64,000 nt of DNA from Dipteronia dyeriana (Eukaryota > Streptophyta > Magnoliopsida > Sapindales > Sapindaceae), in NCBI GenBank assembly GCA_032871835.1, contig CM065297.1:35837098-35901097 (forward strand), read 5' to 3'. The notes below the pieces were generated by a model, which did no database searches, was not told the origin of the DNA, and was given only the letters and a program-made list of their open reading frames with translations. Position numbers and translations under genes: made by a program. Below are positions 22,807-34,382 of the stretch, piece by piece; the stretch's first letter is position 1; each line of letters begins with the position of its first letter.

Positions 22807-23521
22807 ACATATATCCTTTAAGTACCATTGATTCTCTAATGGACAATAAATCCTATTTCCTTACGGAATTAGGAGAGCGCTCATATTGTCCAAGCCCCGA
22901 ATCAACCCTTAAGGGAACTACCATCTACTTCTCACAAGAAGGCGTGGATTCAACTATTGTGTACAAACCTTCCCAGCCACAAGCCAAACCGTAATCCCAA
23001 CATACAGAGTATATTGATCAGGAAATGCATCTGACCTCACCCATGGTATATCAAAGACCACGATCTAACCTGAAGGAGTCGATAAGACACTCAGGATTAA
23101 GGTCAACCACATATAGCCATCTTTAGTTGATATATATGAATCTCATCGGTAAACGGATCTTGGTGAGAGATTCATATAGATCATGGCCTAGTTATATGAA
23201 TGATCTTGGTCAACCTCATATGAATGATTCATGATAGAATCATTGTACATTACAGAATAGACCGCAGCTATAGATTAACCACAAATAAAGTACCCAGCTT
23301 TATTTGCTATCTATGGACTCTTTATATTGAATGTCTCTTACTATATCAATCCGTATATGACACTTATATACACAGTTCGAAATTACATCCGACAATCTTG
23401 GATGTTAAATATATGCACAAGTTATAAAATAAACAACATAACAAGAATGAATTGAACTTTTCCTTTTATTTATTTAATAAATCCATTTACAAATTACATC
23501 TTTAGGGCATAAACCCCAACA
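22807..23521 (-). repeat. Class-C copia LTR fragment
   Basis: It aligns with the last 715 bp (plus-strand order) of the LTR at 51745-53773 and ends in the same AAACCCCAACA. The other two thirds of the LTR are missing at the S3 junction. It abuts a G1-type LTR end on the right. Confidence 0.75.
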
Positions 23522-23602
23522 CCTACCCCGCATAGCCTACTGAGGTAACAGGTTGAGGGTGTTAGCAGATATTCCTCACCTTTAGCAAATTTTTGATTAA
23601 CA
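23522..23602 (+). repeat. Gypsy LTR end, probably the G1 3' LTR remnant
   Basis: CTACCCC...GTAACAGGTTGAGGGTGTTA...TATTCCTCACC...GATTAACA matches the last 80 bp of the G1 5' LTR in the same orientation. It is the only trace of a 3' LTR for G1, placed just before S4 sequence resumes, which is where G1 should end. Confidence 0.55.
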
Positions 23603-24431
23603 ATACCAATCAACTTTTTCGCTTCCACCGAATGTTTTTCCCTACACTACAACTGCTAAAGAATCAAACACATTCAACAATGTGGAATGCTTCTAAATTA
23701 TGTAAAAGGAGCAATTATGATATCAACATGCAAACCATTTCAACACCTATCCATCAAAAGCTTTTCCAATCTAGGTCAAACCGATTATCATCCGGATTTT
23801 TACTTTGAAGAGAATAAAATTCAACATAAGAGTGTGTGTGTGCTTGTTACTCGTCATCCCATTTTTGTCTTTCAAACTGAGCAATCAAAATTTTCAACTA
23901 CACTCCTTATAAGCCTTCTTTCTTTTCCTTTTAGGCTTTGAAAGAATCAAAGACTTTTTTTTTTCATTCTTTTCAACACTTTTTTGATACATTTTTTTAT
24001 CATAAACATATACATTTCATGATGGCTTTCGCTAATGACAATGGTATAGCCCATTCCTTCATTGGACGGCTTCACAACCAATGTTTGTGGCCCTTTTCAT
24101 AAAGGTGCTCGTTGAGTTCTGTGTAGATACCGAAGAAAAATGGATACTAATTAGAGGTCATCTATCATGTACTAAGTAATAAATTTCAAGATGCATCCAT
24201 CATCTACTCATTTTCAAACTCAAATACTCAAACTTAAACATATAAGAGAAGCATATGTGCACTTTTGCAATACAAGATTTTAAACCTCAAGTGCATGATC
24301 TAGAAAAGTAAAAGCCATTTTCTCAAGATCATTACTTCTCATATGAGTAGCTCTAAAAAAAATTGATATACAATAATGTTTAGCTTATCAAGCCACTCAC
24401 AATTACATATAGACATCAATCAACACAAAAC
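23603..24431 (-). mobile_element. S4 3' non-coding region, pol-proximal part
   Basis: No coding. It aligns with 19590-20500 of S3 and 43629-44400 of S5. The break point at about 23603 corresponds to the place where the LTR-proximal part stops at 8440, so the two parts make one region split by a 15-kb insertion. Confidence 0.65.
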
Positions 24432-25082
24432 ATGCCAATGGATCTTCGAAGAGATTTAAATATCTTTGTCCAAAGGCTTTGTAAACAAATCTGCAAACTG
24501 ATTTTTAGTAGGCATATGCTGAAGAGAAATAATAGAATGTTCAACAAGCTCTCTACTGAAATGATGCCTAATATCTATGTGCTTTGTGAGTCAGTATTGA
24601 ACCGGATTTTTTGAGATGTTAATGGCACTCATATTTTTACAATAGGAGTCATTTTACCTTGTTCAATCTAATAATCCTTGAGGATTTGCTTCGTATAAAG
24701 TAATTGTGTGCATGCACTTCCAGCCATAATGTCCTCAGCTTCTGAAGAAGAAAAAGAGACACGCCGTTTTGCTTCTTTCTTTACCAAGTAACCAAGTTAT
24801 TCGCCAAGTAAAGGCAACCGCCCAATATGCCTTTACGATCATCAATGTTCCCCGCTCAATCTACATCATAATATCCAATAAGACTATCATTATTATTAGA
24901 AGAATAGAATAAACCAAGATTAAGTGTTCCTTTTATATACCAAATGATCCATTTAACGGCTTTCAAATGAGATTACTTAGGATTGGCTTGAAACCTAACA
25001 CACAAACCTACACTAAAACAAATATCCGGCATACTAGCCGTTAGGTAGAGGAGACTACCTATCATGCTCCTGTAGAGACATT
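24432..25082 (-). pseudogene. S4 pol: end of RT, RNase H and C-terminus
   Basis: Read on the minus strand it starts in YRSMIGSLLYLTASMPDI, the copia block after RT, continues through SSSEAEDIMAGSACTQ (RNase H) and NISKNPVQY...KHIDIRHHFSRELVE, and ends in the QHMPTKNQFADLFTKPLDK block near 24450. Stops and frameshifts are frequent. The preceding block (ending GKSVD) lies at about 26687, so a 1.6-kb insertion splits the gene here. Confidence 0.85.
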
Positions 25083-26686
25083 TGAAACAAATATTATGGT
25101 GTGTATAATATTAATCTAGAGGGGGGTGAATAGATTTTAAAAAAAATTACCCCATTTTCGTTAAAGGTCAAGTTGACGAAAATGCCCCTAGTTAGTTACA
25201 ACAAAATCACAAGTGTAAAGATTATGGAAATATTAAAGACACTTGAGATTTACGTGGAAACCCTCCAAATGGGAAAAACCACGGGCTGATATGTGCACCA
25301 CACTCGAACCTCGATTCCACTAATAGCAAAGGAATTACAACCTAATCCCGGTTTAAATCCACTACCACTACCTAATCCTGGTATAAGTTAACCTAGTTCA
25401 TCTTGCTTGCGATTTAAGCTACCTACTCCCGGAAGCAACACAAGTGTTACTTCTCAATGAAGAGATAAAATGTCCTATGTGAATATATGATGATATTCAA
25501 AGAATAAACAAGGCTAGGAAACCCTATATGCATATATAGGATAATGAGATGACAATTAATGCAATCCCATTAGCTAAATGACATGTTCAAAAAGCTTAGC
25601 TAAACATAGATCAAACAATCCTATGAATCTATCACAATACAACACTCAATCATGCCATCACAACAATCTCTAATTTGTATTTAGAATATGTTCTAAGAGC
25701 ATACAAATAATTAAAGAGATGACTTAGCAAGCAAAACACTTAACTTGTAAGAAGATAGTGAAGAACTTACCAAACAAGATATGATGAAGCGAACCTATCC
25801 ATAGATGCACTCTGAATGACTTTAGATGATGCAATGTGAAGTTTTTAAACATATGGGAATGCTTTGAGTGTTTAAAGATGAGTTCTTGGAAGAGTTTTTC
25901 CTTTGAAATGTGTTCTACGGAAAATATATGATGTTCTAAACTCTTACACGACCTTAATGCAAAAAGTTATATATATATGAGATCCAAACAAAGTGAGGTC
26001 GTTTTGGAAAAAACGTTCCAGCTTCCTCTATGTGCGCTGATGACGTGCGCTGGTCAAGTAGCGTACCACCAGCGCACAGCCTAATTTTTCAATAGGCGCT
26101 GGATGAGTGGTGCAGATCAGTGGTGCAACACATGCAACAATCCACTGGAATATTGTACTGGTGAGGCTGCACTAGTCAAGTAGTACACCACCAGCGTACT
26201 GCCCACCTTTTTAACTTTGCACGGGTGCAATGGCACAGCTCAGTGGCACATGACAAGTGGAGTTCCACTAGAATGTTGCGCTGGTGAGGTGCGCTGGTCA
26301 AGTAGCGCACCACCAGCGGACAACCTAATTTTTCAACACTCTAACACAAAATCAACAAGTCCTAGAGTGATGAAAATGCATCATATTCTAATGCCTGACA
26401 TGACATAAAACTTTAATTACAAGATGCAAATATATCAATCAAGAGTCATTTAAACCGAAATGCACACAGGTATAAACACTTAACATATATGAGTAAGAGT
26501 TATGCATGAATTTGTGAGTGTGTGCAATTATCTCTTCAAAGCAAGTAAGCACAAGAATTTTACCTTTGGTGCTTCTCCTCTTGAGGTCTTAAGAGCCTAA
26601 GCTACCCTTAAATAATACACCAAAAATGTGATTTGTTCACGAAATAAACCAATCAATAAATGAGGGCTTTTCAACTTTGATCAACA
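25083..26686 (-). repeat. Insertion E: LTR-like element inside S4 RT (about 1.6 kb)
   Basis: It interrupts S4 pol between GKSVD and LYRSMIGSLL. On the minus strand it begins TGTTGATC and ends near TTTCA; its last 50 bp resemble the end of Sirevirus LTRs, including the CACCCCCCTCTAG block. No coding or polypurine tract is inside, so it is probably a solo LTR of a distantly related family. Ends are uncertain by about 20 bp, and a candidate TCAAA duplication conflicts with TG...CA ends. Confidence 0.6.
26045..26335 (+). repeat. 122-bp tandem repeat with palindromes in insertion E
   Basis: Units start at 26045, 26167 and 26289, exactly 122 bp apart; about 2.4 copies. Each unit opens with a palindrome; in the first, GTGCGCTGGT (26045-26054) and ACCAGCGCAC (26068-26077) are perfect 10-bp arms. 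GC content is clearly higher than in the surroundings. Confidence 0.85.
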
Positions 26687-27893
26687 CTTTTCCCCTTTTC
26701 ATCTTTGTTAAGTTTTACAGTATTACTCATAGGTGTTTCAAAATCTTTCCCACTATCAAGGCCAAACTTCTTGACAAGATTTCTAGCATATTTAGATTGT
26801 GTCAACATAATACCATCACTAGATTTTTTGTCTCACATTCCAAGAAAGTAATTAAGTTCATCCACCATACTCATTTCAAATTCTTTTTACATGACACTAA
26901 CAAATTCATCAACCTTGGTTTTACATGTAGACCCAAAAACAATATCATCAATCTATATTTGTGCATAAAAATATCTTTATCGTGATGCTTGTCAAACAAA
27001 GTTCTATCAATTCCACCTATCCTAAAGTTATTCTTAAAAAGATATATAGTCAATCTATCATACCATGCTTTAGGAGCTTGTTTAAGTCCATAAAGAGCCT
27101 TTTTCAGTTATACTCATGATTAGGAGAGTGTGGGTAAACAAAACCCTTATGTTGTTCAACATACACTTCTTCTTGAAGATATCCATTAACAAAAGTACTT
27201 TTGACATCCATTTGAAATAATTTGAATTTCTTAAGACATGCAATGGATAACAAAAGTCTAATGGACTCAAGACATTCAACAGATGCAAATGTCTCATCAA
27301 AATCAACCCCCTCAACTTGAGTTTAACCTTGAGCCACTAGTCTAGCTTTATTTCTCATAAACTTGCCCCTCTTATAGTCTTATTCCTAAACACCCATTTT
27401 GTGCCAATCACATCAATGTCTTTTGGTCTAGGAACTAAGGACCACACTTCATTTCTCTCAAATTGATTTAATCCTTCTTATACAGCTCCAATCCAATGCC
27501 CATTAACTATAGCCTCATTATTGTTTTTTGGTTCAATTTGAGAAGTGTAGCAAACATAGGAAATTTGGTTTGCTAGTTGTCTTTTAGTTCCAACCCCTTC
27601 ATTCAAGTCACCTATGATGTCTTCTAGATAGTGCATGTTTCTAAGTCTAGAGTTAGAATTTTAAACATTTTGTTCATTTTGTTGATTATCAAGAATAACA
27701 TTTTCTATCCCTTGACTTCCTTCTTCTACCCCACTTTCATTGTCACCATTTTCACTAGAAACACTATGTGAATCCTCACTAGACTCTTAACTAGTCACAC
27801 CAATAGGTGTATTACTATTATTAAAATGATTTTCTTTAGGTTCATTAACACTTTTATCTCAACAACGAAAGACAAAATAGAAGTCTTAGTACT
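26687..27893 (-). pseudogene. S4 pol: integrase-RT linker and reverse transcriptase
   Basis: On the minus strand: an acidic linker (SSENGDNESGVEEGSQG), then NEVWSLVPRPKDIDVIGTKWVFRNK, ARLVAQG, GVDFDETFASV, FQMDVKSTFVNGYLQEEVYVEQ, LNKLLKHGM or KAWYDRLTIYLF, and the catalytic region near 26925-26965, where the expected Tyr of YVDD is a TAG stop followed by IDD. These are copia RT blocks in canonical order. The region ends at GKSVD, where insertion E begins. The linker joins integrase, found 28 kb away at 56416, across G2. Confidence 0.85.
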
Positions 27894-28980
27894 TGCTAGC
27901 CAAAAATTCACTCTGGGTGAAGAAACTCAGTTAACACCCTCAGAACTGCTACCTAGACAGATCGCGGTCGAGATTTGTACCTTCGGTACCGGTCTCACTT
28001 GTAAAAGTGGACGAAATGAATAAAATAATGATGGTGATGATGATGAACAGAACTGTGTTACTTTATTTAATAATGAACCAGGTAAGATAACATGAAATAG
28101 CTCTTAATCTCTCATTTCTCTCTAACTAATTAGAGGTGGCAAATTTGTACATGTCGATAAGTGCATACAACTATCAAAGACAATGGCTAGGCTTAATTCT
28201 GATCAAAGAACTAAGTGATAGCCCTTATGGCTCATAGGGTAATTTTTTTTCTCCCTTCCCTCTGTATGATTCAATTCAATCGGAGGGGAGTCAATCTCAT
28301 ATCTTTCTACGTGTTTTACAGGCGTATTTATACATGGTGCAATTAGGGTTAATTTGGGGCATGCAAGCTGAAGATCAATGGATTGATCCCTTTTCTTATT
28401 AGGCGGGATTTTATTTTTAATGTACTTGATCCTAGAGAATCGGTATGTAGAGGATATCTTGGAGACAATAGTGTTTGTTTCCTTTTGGACTCTTTCATTA
28501 TGGTTACGCGTACGTGTAACATATTTTGGCTTGGAGAATGATTTTGATTTCACTTATTGGTGGTGAGACACCTCAAGGTATCGACACGATGATGTTGCGC
28601 TTGATCATTCAGATAGTGAGGTACCTCGAGGTACCGTTTCAGTGGTGAGATGCTTGGTCAATCATGTTAGAGCTTTATGATTATCTAAGAGCTTTATGGG
28701 CACCTTCATTCCTACTAGTGGAGTATGATATGTACCATGACTGAATAATAGAATAATGTTAGGGTGCTTCAGTACCGGTTGGGTAGTCTATGGTGGCGTG
28801 AGAGATTTATCTTGCCTTAACAATGATGCCAAGGTACATCAGCTGTGTTAGATCTAGTATTTCGAGGTATATCACAGCATGTAACTCCTACCTGGTATAA
28901 GGAGATGTTCCCTACTACATGCCAGCTAGGTGGAACTTCCCTTTGACCCTTGCCAAGAGTAGCTATTAATAGAAGTTCCA
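27894..28980 (-). repeat. G2 3' LTR (Tat-type gypsy, about 1.09 kb)
   Basis: It runs from TGCTAGCC on the plus strand to AGAAGTTCCA and aligns throughout with 55298-56415. On the minus strand the internal region, with the antisense gene, lies to its right, so it is the 3' LTR. No matching 5-bp duplication is visible at the outer ends. Confidence 0.75.
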
Positions 28981-29405
28981 TCTTACTTGAACAATAGTGA
29001 CTGATTTGGGGTTGGAGTCAGATTACCTGTTTCATTTAGGAAATTTTCCGTTTTCCTCTGGTTACCAAAATTTAGGAGGAGATCTTCATATTAAATACAA
29101 ATTCAACTTGACAAGCGTGGGTGAGGTTCCCGTTTGAAAGAGGAGAGTTTTTTTATGGCATACTCGTTTAGAGGCTGAAAATCTCAGCTTCTTGATCACT
29201 CTTCCGCTACTGGTTACCATTCCATTACGCCTATTTAAACCCAAACTCCTCTTTATTTCTTTCACGCTTCCAAATATTCTACTGTTAGAATTCAAAAATT
29301 CCCTAGGCTTTCTCTATCCTCTTCAATCCTTCCTAATCTTTTTTCCTCAGTTTTCCATCCAAATTCTATCACTACATTGTCAAACTCTGATGGTGACAGC
29401 ATAAA
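28981..29405 (+). mobile_element. G2 interval between 3' LTR and antisense gene
   Basis: Non-coding, 425 bp. It holds the putative promoter and leader of the antisense gene. I could not identify a clear G2 polypurine tract next to the LTR. Confidence 0.45.
29232..29240 (+). promoter_or_regulatory. Possible TATA box of the antisense gene in G2
   Basis: TATTTAAAC lies about 170 bp upstream of the first ATG (29406) of the antisense gene, in a pyrimidine-rich stretch like a plant 5' leader. Inference from position only. Confidence 0.4.
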
Positions 29406-31510
29406 ATGACTAGTGGAAGGCGATGATTCTACCAGCTTGGCTCATGGGAAAATAGCCAAGATGGACGATGATGATGGAAGTGACCTTCCCACCCATCAGT
29501 GCCATCGCTCGAATAGGAATATATCAATTGGAGAGGGTTTTTCAAACAACCTCGATACTCTATATGAAATCATCGATGGGGATTCAAACGATAAGTAAGG
29601 CAAGATTAAAATGGGTGGACATTAAGTTGAGGTTTCCGCTATCGCACCAGTAGGGGTGCTTACCCTTCCTTATGATTTTTGGGCCATCCCTGACTCTACC
29701 ACTTATATTGAATCGATTAACTATTTAAGGGAGAGATTTGGCATTCCTGATTGTATCACTATTACCATTCCCCACATGAATTAAGATGTGCTCACCCATC
29801 CACCAGGTGTGCTTCCCATTCACACTGCTACTTTTAAAGCGGGGTTAGGTTGCTTCTTCATCCGTCACTCCGTAGGGCGCTTCATGCCTTATAGCTCACA
29901 CCCTTGCGGTAGACCCTAGGCTTCTATAGTAATCTATTCGGGTTCCTGGTTTTATAGAAGGAATAATGTTAAAGGGTCAACGTCTATAGGAAGACAATAA
30001 TAGATGAGCCGAGGTTTGTTTTCAAGGTTACTGCCTTATATCCCGGTCTTAAGGGGTAATTCTATGCCCAAGCAAAGAACAACCCAAAGTTCATCATGCT
30101 AGGAGTAACCAAGAAGGATACCTATTGGAAGGAGGAATGGGTCGTAATAGATGGAGACTTGGGGAGCTCAGTTTATATCAGGGGGAGTTTCAGGTCCCTA
30201 CCTGATTTAATGACAAGGACCTATAGGAGAAGGCTCATCTACGCACTGAATCTAGTGCGATCGTGAATGCGATCGTTGACCAAAATTATGTCAACCTAGA
30301 GTATCCCACTTCAGATCCTTATGACGCCAATAGGGAAAATCGATACATGTGCATCCCTAATGCTTCCCCAGGTTTGGTGAACCTCTTTGTTTCTGTTAAT
30401 GCCTATTTTTTGTTTGTTATTGGTGTTTTGTAATCTTTTACAGATTTTTATAGTTTCTGTTGTCCCATTATCGATCATGGGGGAGACCGGTCCATTTGAT
30501 AGCCAGCTTTCTCCTCTGTTTCCCACCCCACCAGGGTCCCTCATCATCCAAACTGCCAAGAACCCCACTCCTCATGCCTCAGTTAAAGCTGGTGGAAATA
30601 TTCCTGTTCCATTTTGGATTCCTAGGGTACCTCTCTTCTTTCCTCTTAAACCTATATCTCAAATGGATGTATTTGCATCCCACTTGACTAGGGTGAGAGG
30701 TCAGGATTTTACCGATCCTATTGCCACTACCACTACTGCTGCTACTAGTACTACTGCTTTTACCTCTAGTGTTGCTGCTGCTACGATTCCTCCTCCCCTG
30801 TTAGCTTCAATACACCACCTGGGTTTTCCATGGTCCAAACTGTAAGGAACCTCACTCCTTCTGTCTTGGCTAAAGGTGGTTGACGTATGACTGTTCCAAT
30901 TGCGATTCTTAGGGTACCTCTCTCCTTTACTCCTAAACCTATATCTCAAATGGATGTATTCACATCCCACTTAACAAGGGTGAAAGGCCAGGATTTTACC
31001 GATCCTATTGCCACTACCACTACTGCTTCTACTGCTGTTGCTGCTAGTACTACTGCTTTTACCTATACCGCTGCTACTGCTACTATTCCTCATCCCCTAT
31101 CATCTTCAATACCTCCCCACCACCACCATCATTGTGATTCGTCAAGAGCAAACCAGATCGTAATAACAGGTTACTGGTCAAAACGAAGTCGTGGATCGAT
31201 TCATTGCTTCTTGTCCTAGTAAGAGTCTAGCTCCAATGACCTTAATGCCTTTTGATATTATGCTCACCAAGGGCTCTGCCCTTATAGCAAAAATAAAAGG
31301 AACAATTTTGTCTCACTCTACTTTAATTCATATATGATTGGTACTTGGGTAGTAGCTAACTCAATTGTTGTGACTAGCAAACCTTTAAATACAACGTTGT
31401 TGTGAGCCATAAATGAATTCATTGAGGTGGTACGATGAGAATGCTAAGGCCAAGCTAGAATAGCCCAGGGTGAGTTCGCTCAGCTGCAGACTGATAACAA
31501 GGATTTAAGC
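29406..31510 (+). pseudogene. G2 antisense gene, 5' half (Transposase_28-like family)
   Basis: It runs opposite to G2 gag-pol. Blocks readable across frames: an acidic start (29413-29598), LPYDFWAIPDSTTYIESINYL, then HPPGVLPIHTATFKAGLGCFF (about 29795-29865), and FYAQAKNNPKFIMLGV with YWKEEWVVIDG (about 30058-30155). Their order resembles plant proteins annotated as putative gypsy-type transposon (Transposase_28, PF04195). A plausible intron runs 30372-30443 (GT...TTTTACAG). A Pro/Ser/Thr/Ala-rich part with an internal duplication follows, then a Glu/Gln-rich coiled stretch (ENAKAKLE, GEFAQLQTDNKDL) that stops at 31510 where a class-B LTR is inserted. Extra antisense ORFs are known in Tat elements; their function is unknown. 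Many stops: a pseudogene. Confidence 0.65.
30530..31105 (+). repeat. 287-bp tandem duplication inside the antisense gene
   Basis: AGGGTACCTCTC occurs at 30624 and 30911, and GGATTTTACCGATCC at 30704 and 30991: a 287-bp step. Both copies encode PISQMDVF-SHLTRV-GQDFTDPIATTTT followed by a Ser/Thr/Ala-rich run, but 287 is not a multiple of 3, so they lie in different frames (open at 30387-30845 and 30887-31219). Confidence 0.85.
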
Positions 31511-33053
31511 TGTGAGGAAAAATCGCAGAACGGAAGCGTAAAATTACATTTTGATATATTCAAAAAAAAATTCTTTTTAATAACAAGAACCTTAACCCAT
31601 GATTAACTGAAGTATATAAAAAAGTATCGTACCATTTTCTCGTGATGATTGAATTAGCACCGAATTGAAGCCGTAAGATCATCCAATCCAATCACAAACA
31701 TGAATTACCTAGGAGTGTGGGCTCCGTTTCTTTAAATTGTATACCTAAGGATGGAAACAAACAAAATCTTTTTCTTTGTTAGTCACTTGTGAATTATCAA
31801 TAAAATTGATTGAAACTCGCGTGAACCTTGATTCGATGTTGTACACAAAACCCTTTAATGTAAAGGCTACTAGTGTACTCTCGAAAGCTAAACTTCTTTC
31901 TTCCTTTTCTACTTTATCGAATCTCACAATATTTCTTAGAGTTGATCAAATTTTGTCTAGAGTAAAAACAAATTTTTCTCTCAATATTCTTATGATGGCC
32001 GAATTCTCTCCAAGTAGAATTCTTTAGGTTAGCCGAAATTTTCTCTTATATAAAACTAGAGCTGACAAAAATTCCCACTTAGAAAAATTCTAGGGTTGGA
32101 CGAATTTAACAAGAGATATATATAGGATAACAAATCCTTTCCTAAGAAGGATTTACTTGATGGGTAAGAATCATATCCGTATGTGGATTTACTTGGTTAC
32201 CAAGAATCCTTTTCCAAAAAGAATTCTTTCATACATTAAGACTCCTAATCCAACTCATTAGTATATTTGTAACCATATTAAAGACTTCCTAATTTGACTA
32301 GATAAATAATTCATTTTATTTATCTACTTATCAAATATAATCTTTAATAATAATTATACTACCAACAGTAGTATAATATTAAGAGACCATCTCCTGCTAG
32401 GAAAAGATTTTAACTTTTACTTAAATAATTAATTAGTCAAAAAATTAATTAATTTCCATTTAATTAAATAATAAAATAAAAATAATATAATTAGGCTTAT
32501 ATACATTATCCATGCCGCTCATGACAATATATAGGCATATATATTAATTTTCTTATTTTATTAAATCCCTTGGACTTTTATAAAAAGTACTTAATTCAAA
32601 TCTAGATAGACCCCTAAATTGGTCCGGTAGAATATATCAAGTGATCCATGCAATTTCGTGTGGTCTGGGGATCTTGGCGGGCTATCTAAATTTAAACTCA
32701 AATAGACACAACCCAATCACAATCAACAAATGAATCACTTAGGTCCGATCTATTAATTTTAGTTCGTTCCACTAAAGATCTAAAATTGAACTCTTAAATA
32801 AAGATAGAATAAGTTAATATCCCTCATTTATACCCTAGACAATCTTAATAGAGAAAGTATATCCTCGTGAAGAATACAAGTAATCGCCAAGAGCTTATAG
32901 ACCTGCCGTAGCAATCCAAGTTACCATATTTCCTCATGTGACCACATTTTGAACTTAGTTATTTTGACTTGTCCAGAAGCCATGTTTCAATAGACACTAT
33001 TGAAAAATTATCGTTAAGATTTAATATCCAATACCTCAAAATATCCATATAAT
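31511..33053 (-). repeat. Class-B LTR piece a (minus orientation)
   Basis: It starts TGTGAGGAAAAATCGC (other copies TGTAGGG) and follows the 38803-41243 LTR up to its position of about 1785, ending CCATATAAT at 33053, where a second class-B LTR begins. The missing remainder corresponds to the piece at 38164-38802, present in the opposite orientation. Confidence 0.75.
32353..32377 (-). promoter_or_regulatory. Conserved hairpin, class-B LTR a
   Basis: ATTATACTA and TAGTATAAT are perfect 9-bp arms around CCAACAG. Compared with 9989-10011, the G-C pair in the outer stem is replaced by an A-T pair. Confidence 0.65.
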
Positions 33054-33699
33054 TGTAGGGAAAAACGGGTTCAAAACGCAACGAAAGCGTGAGAAAAATG
33101 AAATTAGGGTTTGCGTATAAATAAAAAAATTTCCCTTTACGCAACGAGAACCTTAACCCTAGATTAATTGATGTATATAAAAGTATCGTACTTTTTTCTC
33201 GTGACCATTGAACAAGGGTCGAATTGATTCCGTAAGATCTTCCAATCCAATCATGAACGTGAATCACCTTGGAGTGTGGGCTCCCTTACTTTTTATTGTA
33301 TACCTGGGGATGGAGACAAAGCAAAATCTTTTATTTGTTAGTTACAAATATCCTCCAAGAGAAAAATCCAAGTACGTCCGGTCACTTGTGAATTATCAAT
33401 CAATTTGATTAAAACTCGCATGAACTTTGATTCAATGTTGTACACAAAACCCTTTTGATGTAAAGGATACTAGTGTACTATTGAAAACAAAAACGTTCTT
33501 TTTTTCTCTTTTCTCCTTGGCCGAATTCCACACCCTTTTTCTATGAGTTTATTGAATTTTGTCTAGAGCAAAAACTAATATTTCTCCCTCAAAATTCTCT
33601 CTTGCTATGCCAAATTCTCTCTTGAAAATTACCTAGGCATGGCCGAAATTTTCATCATAGAAATCTTAGGGCTGGCCGAAAATCTCATGCTTATATATA

Positions 33700-33970
33700 T
33701 AGAATCACAAATCCTTTCCTAAGAAGGATTTCCTTGGTTGGCAAGAATCCTTTCCTTAGGTGGATTTATTTGGTAGTTTAAGAATCCTTATCTAAAAGGA
33801 AATCTAACTTCTCCTATATCCATATGGGCTGGCCGAATTCCTCATTGATATAGATTAGGAGAGTTGATTCTTTTCTTAAGAAGGATTACTTGGTAGTTAA
33901 GAATCCTTTCCTTAGATAGATTTACTTGGTGTTTAAGAATCCTTTTCAAAAAGGAATTCTATCCTAACAC
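33700..33970 (-). repeat. Degenerate 45-bp-type repeats in class-B LTR b
   Basis: Repeats of an AGAATCCTT...GGATTTACTTGGT theme recur about every 45-60 bp. The first includes small hairpins such as AAATCCTT and AAGGATTT around TCCTAAG (also near 32132 and 39450). Confidence 0.55.
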
Positions 33971-34085
33971 CAAGACTCCTAATCCAACTCAATAGTGTAT
34001 TTGTAACCATATTAAAGACTTCCTAATTTGATTAGATAAATAATTCCTTTTACTTATCTACTTATCAAATATAGTCTTTAACATT

Positions 34086-34112
34086 AACTATACTACCAAC
34101 AATAGTATAGTT
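34086..34112 (-). promoter_or_regulatory. Conserved hairpin, class-B LTR b
   Basis: AACTATACTA and TAGTATAGTT are perfect 10-bp arms around CCAACAA, the strongest of the four copies. Confidence 0.65.
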
Positions 34113-34382
34113 TTAAGAGACCATCTCCTACAAGGAAAAAGATTTCGACTTTTAATTAAATAATTAATTAATCAACAAATTATTTAATTTCTATTTAATT
34201 AAATAATAAAATAAAAATAATATATTTAAGCTATTTTTAATAGCCTTTGCCGCCCATACCAAATATAAGGACCATATATTATTTTTCTTATTTTATTAAA
34301 TCCATTGGACCTTCATAAAAAAATCCACATGTGAACTAGACCTATTCTTACATAAAGAAACAAGTACTCATTGATAGAAATC

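Larger units (their letters stand above)
33054..34365 (-). repeat. Class-B LTR piece b (minus orientation)
   Basis: TGTAGGGAAAAACGGG opens a second copy directly after piece a. It matches 38803 to about 40125 and stops at ACAAGT (34365), just before a plus-strand gag start. It lacks the last 1.1 kb. Confidence 0.75.
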
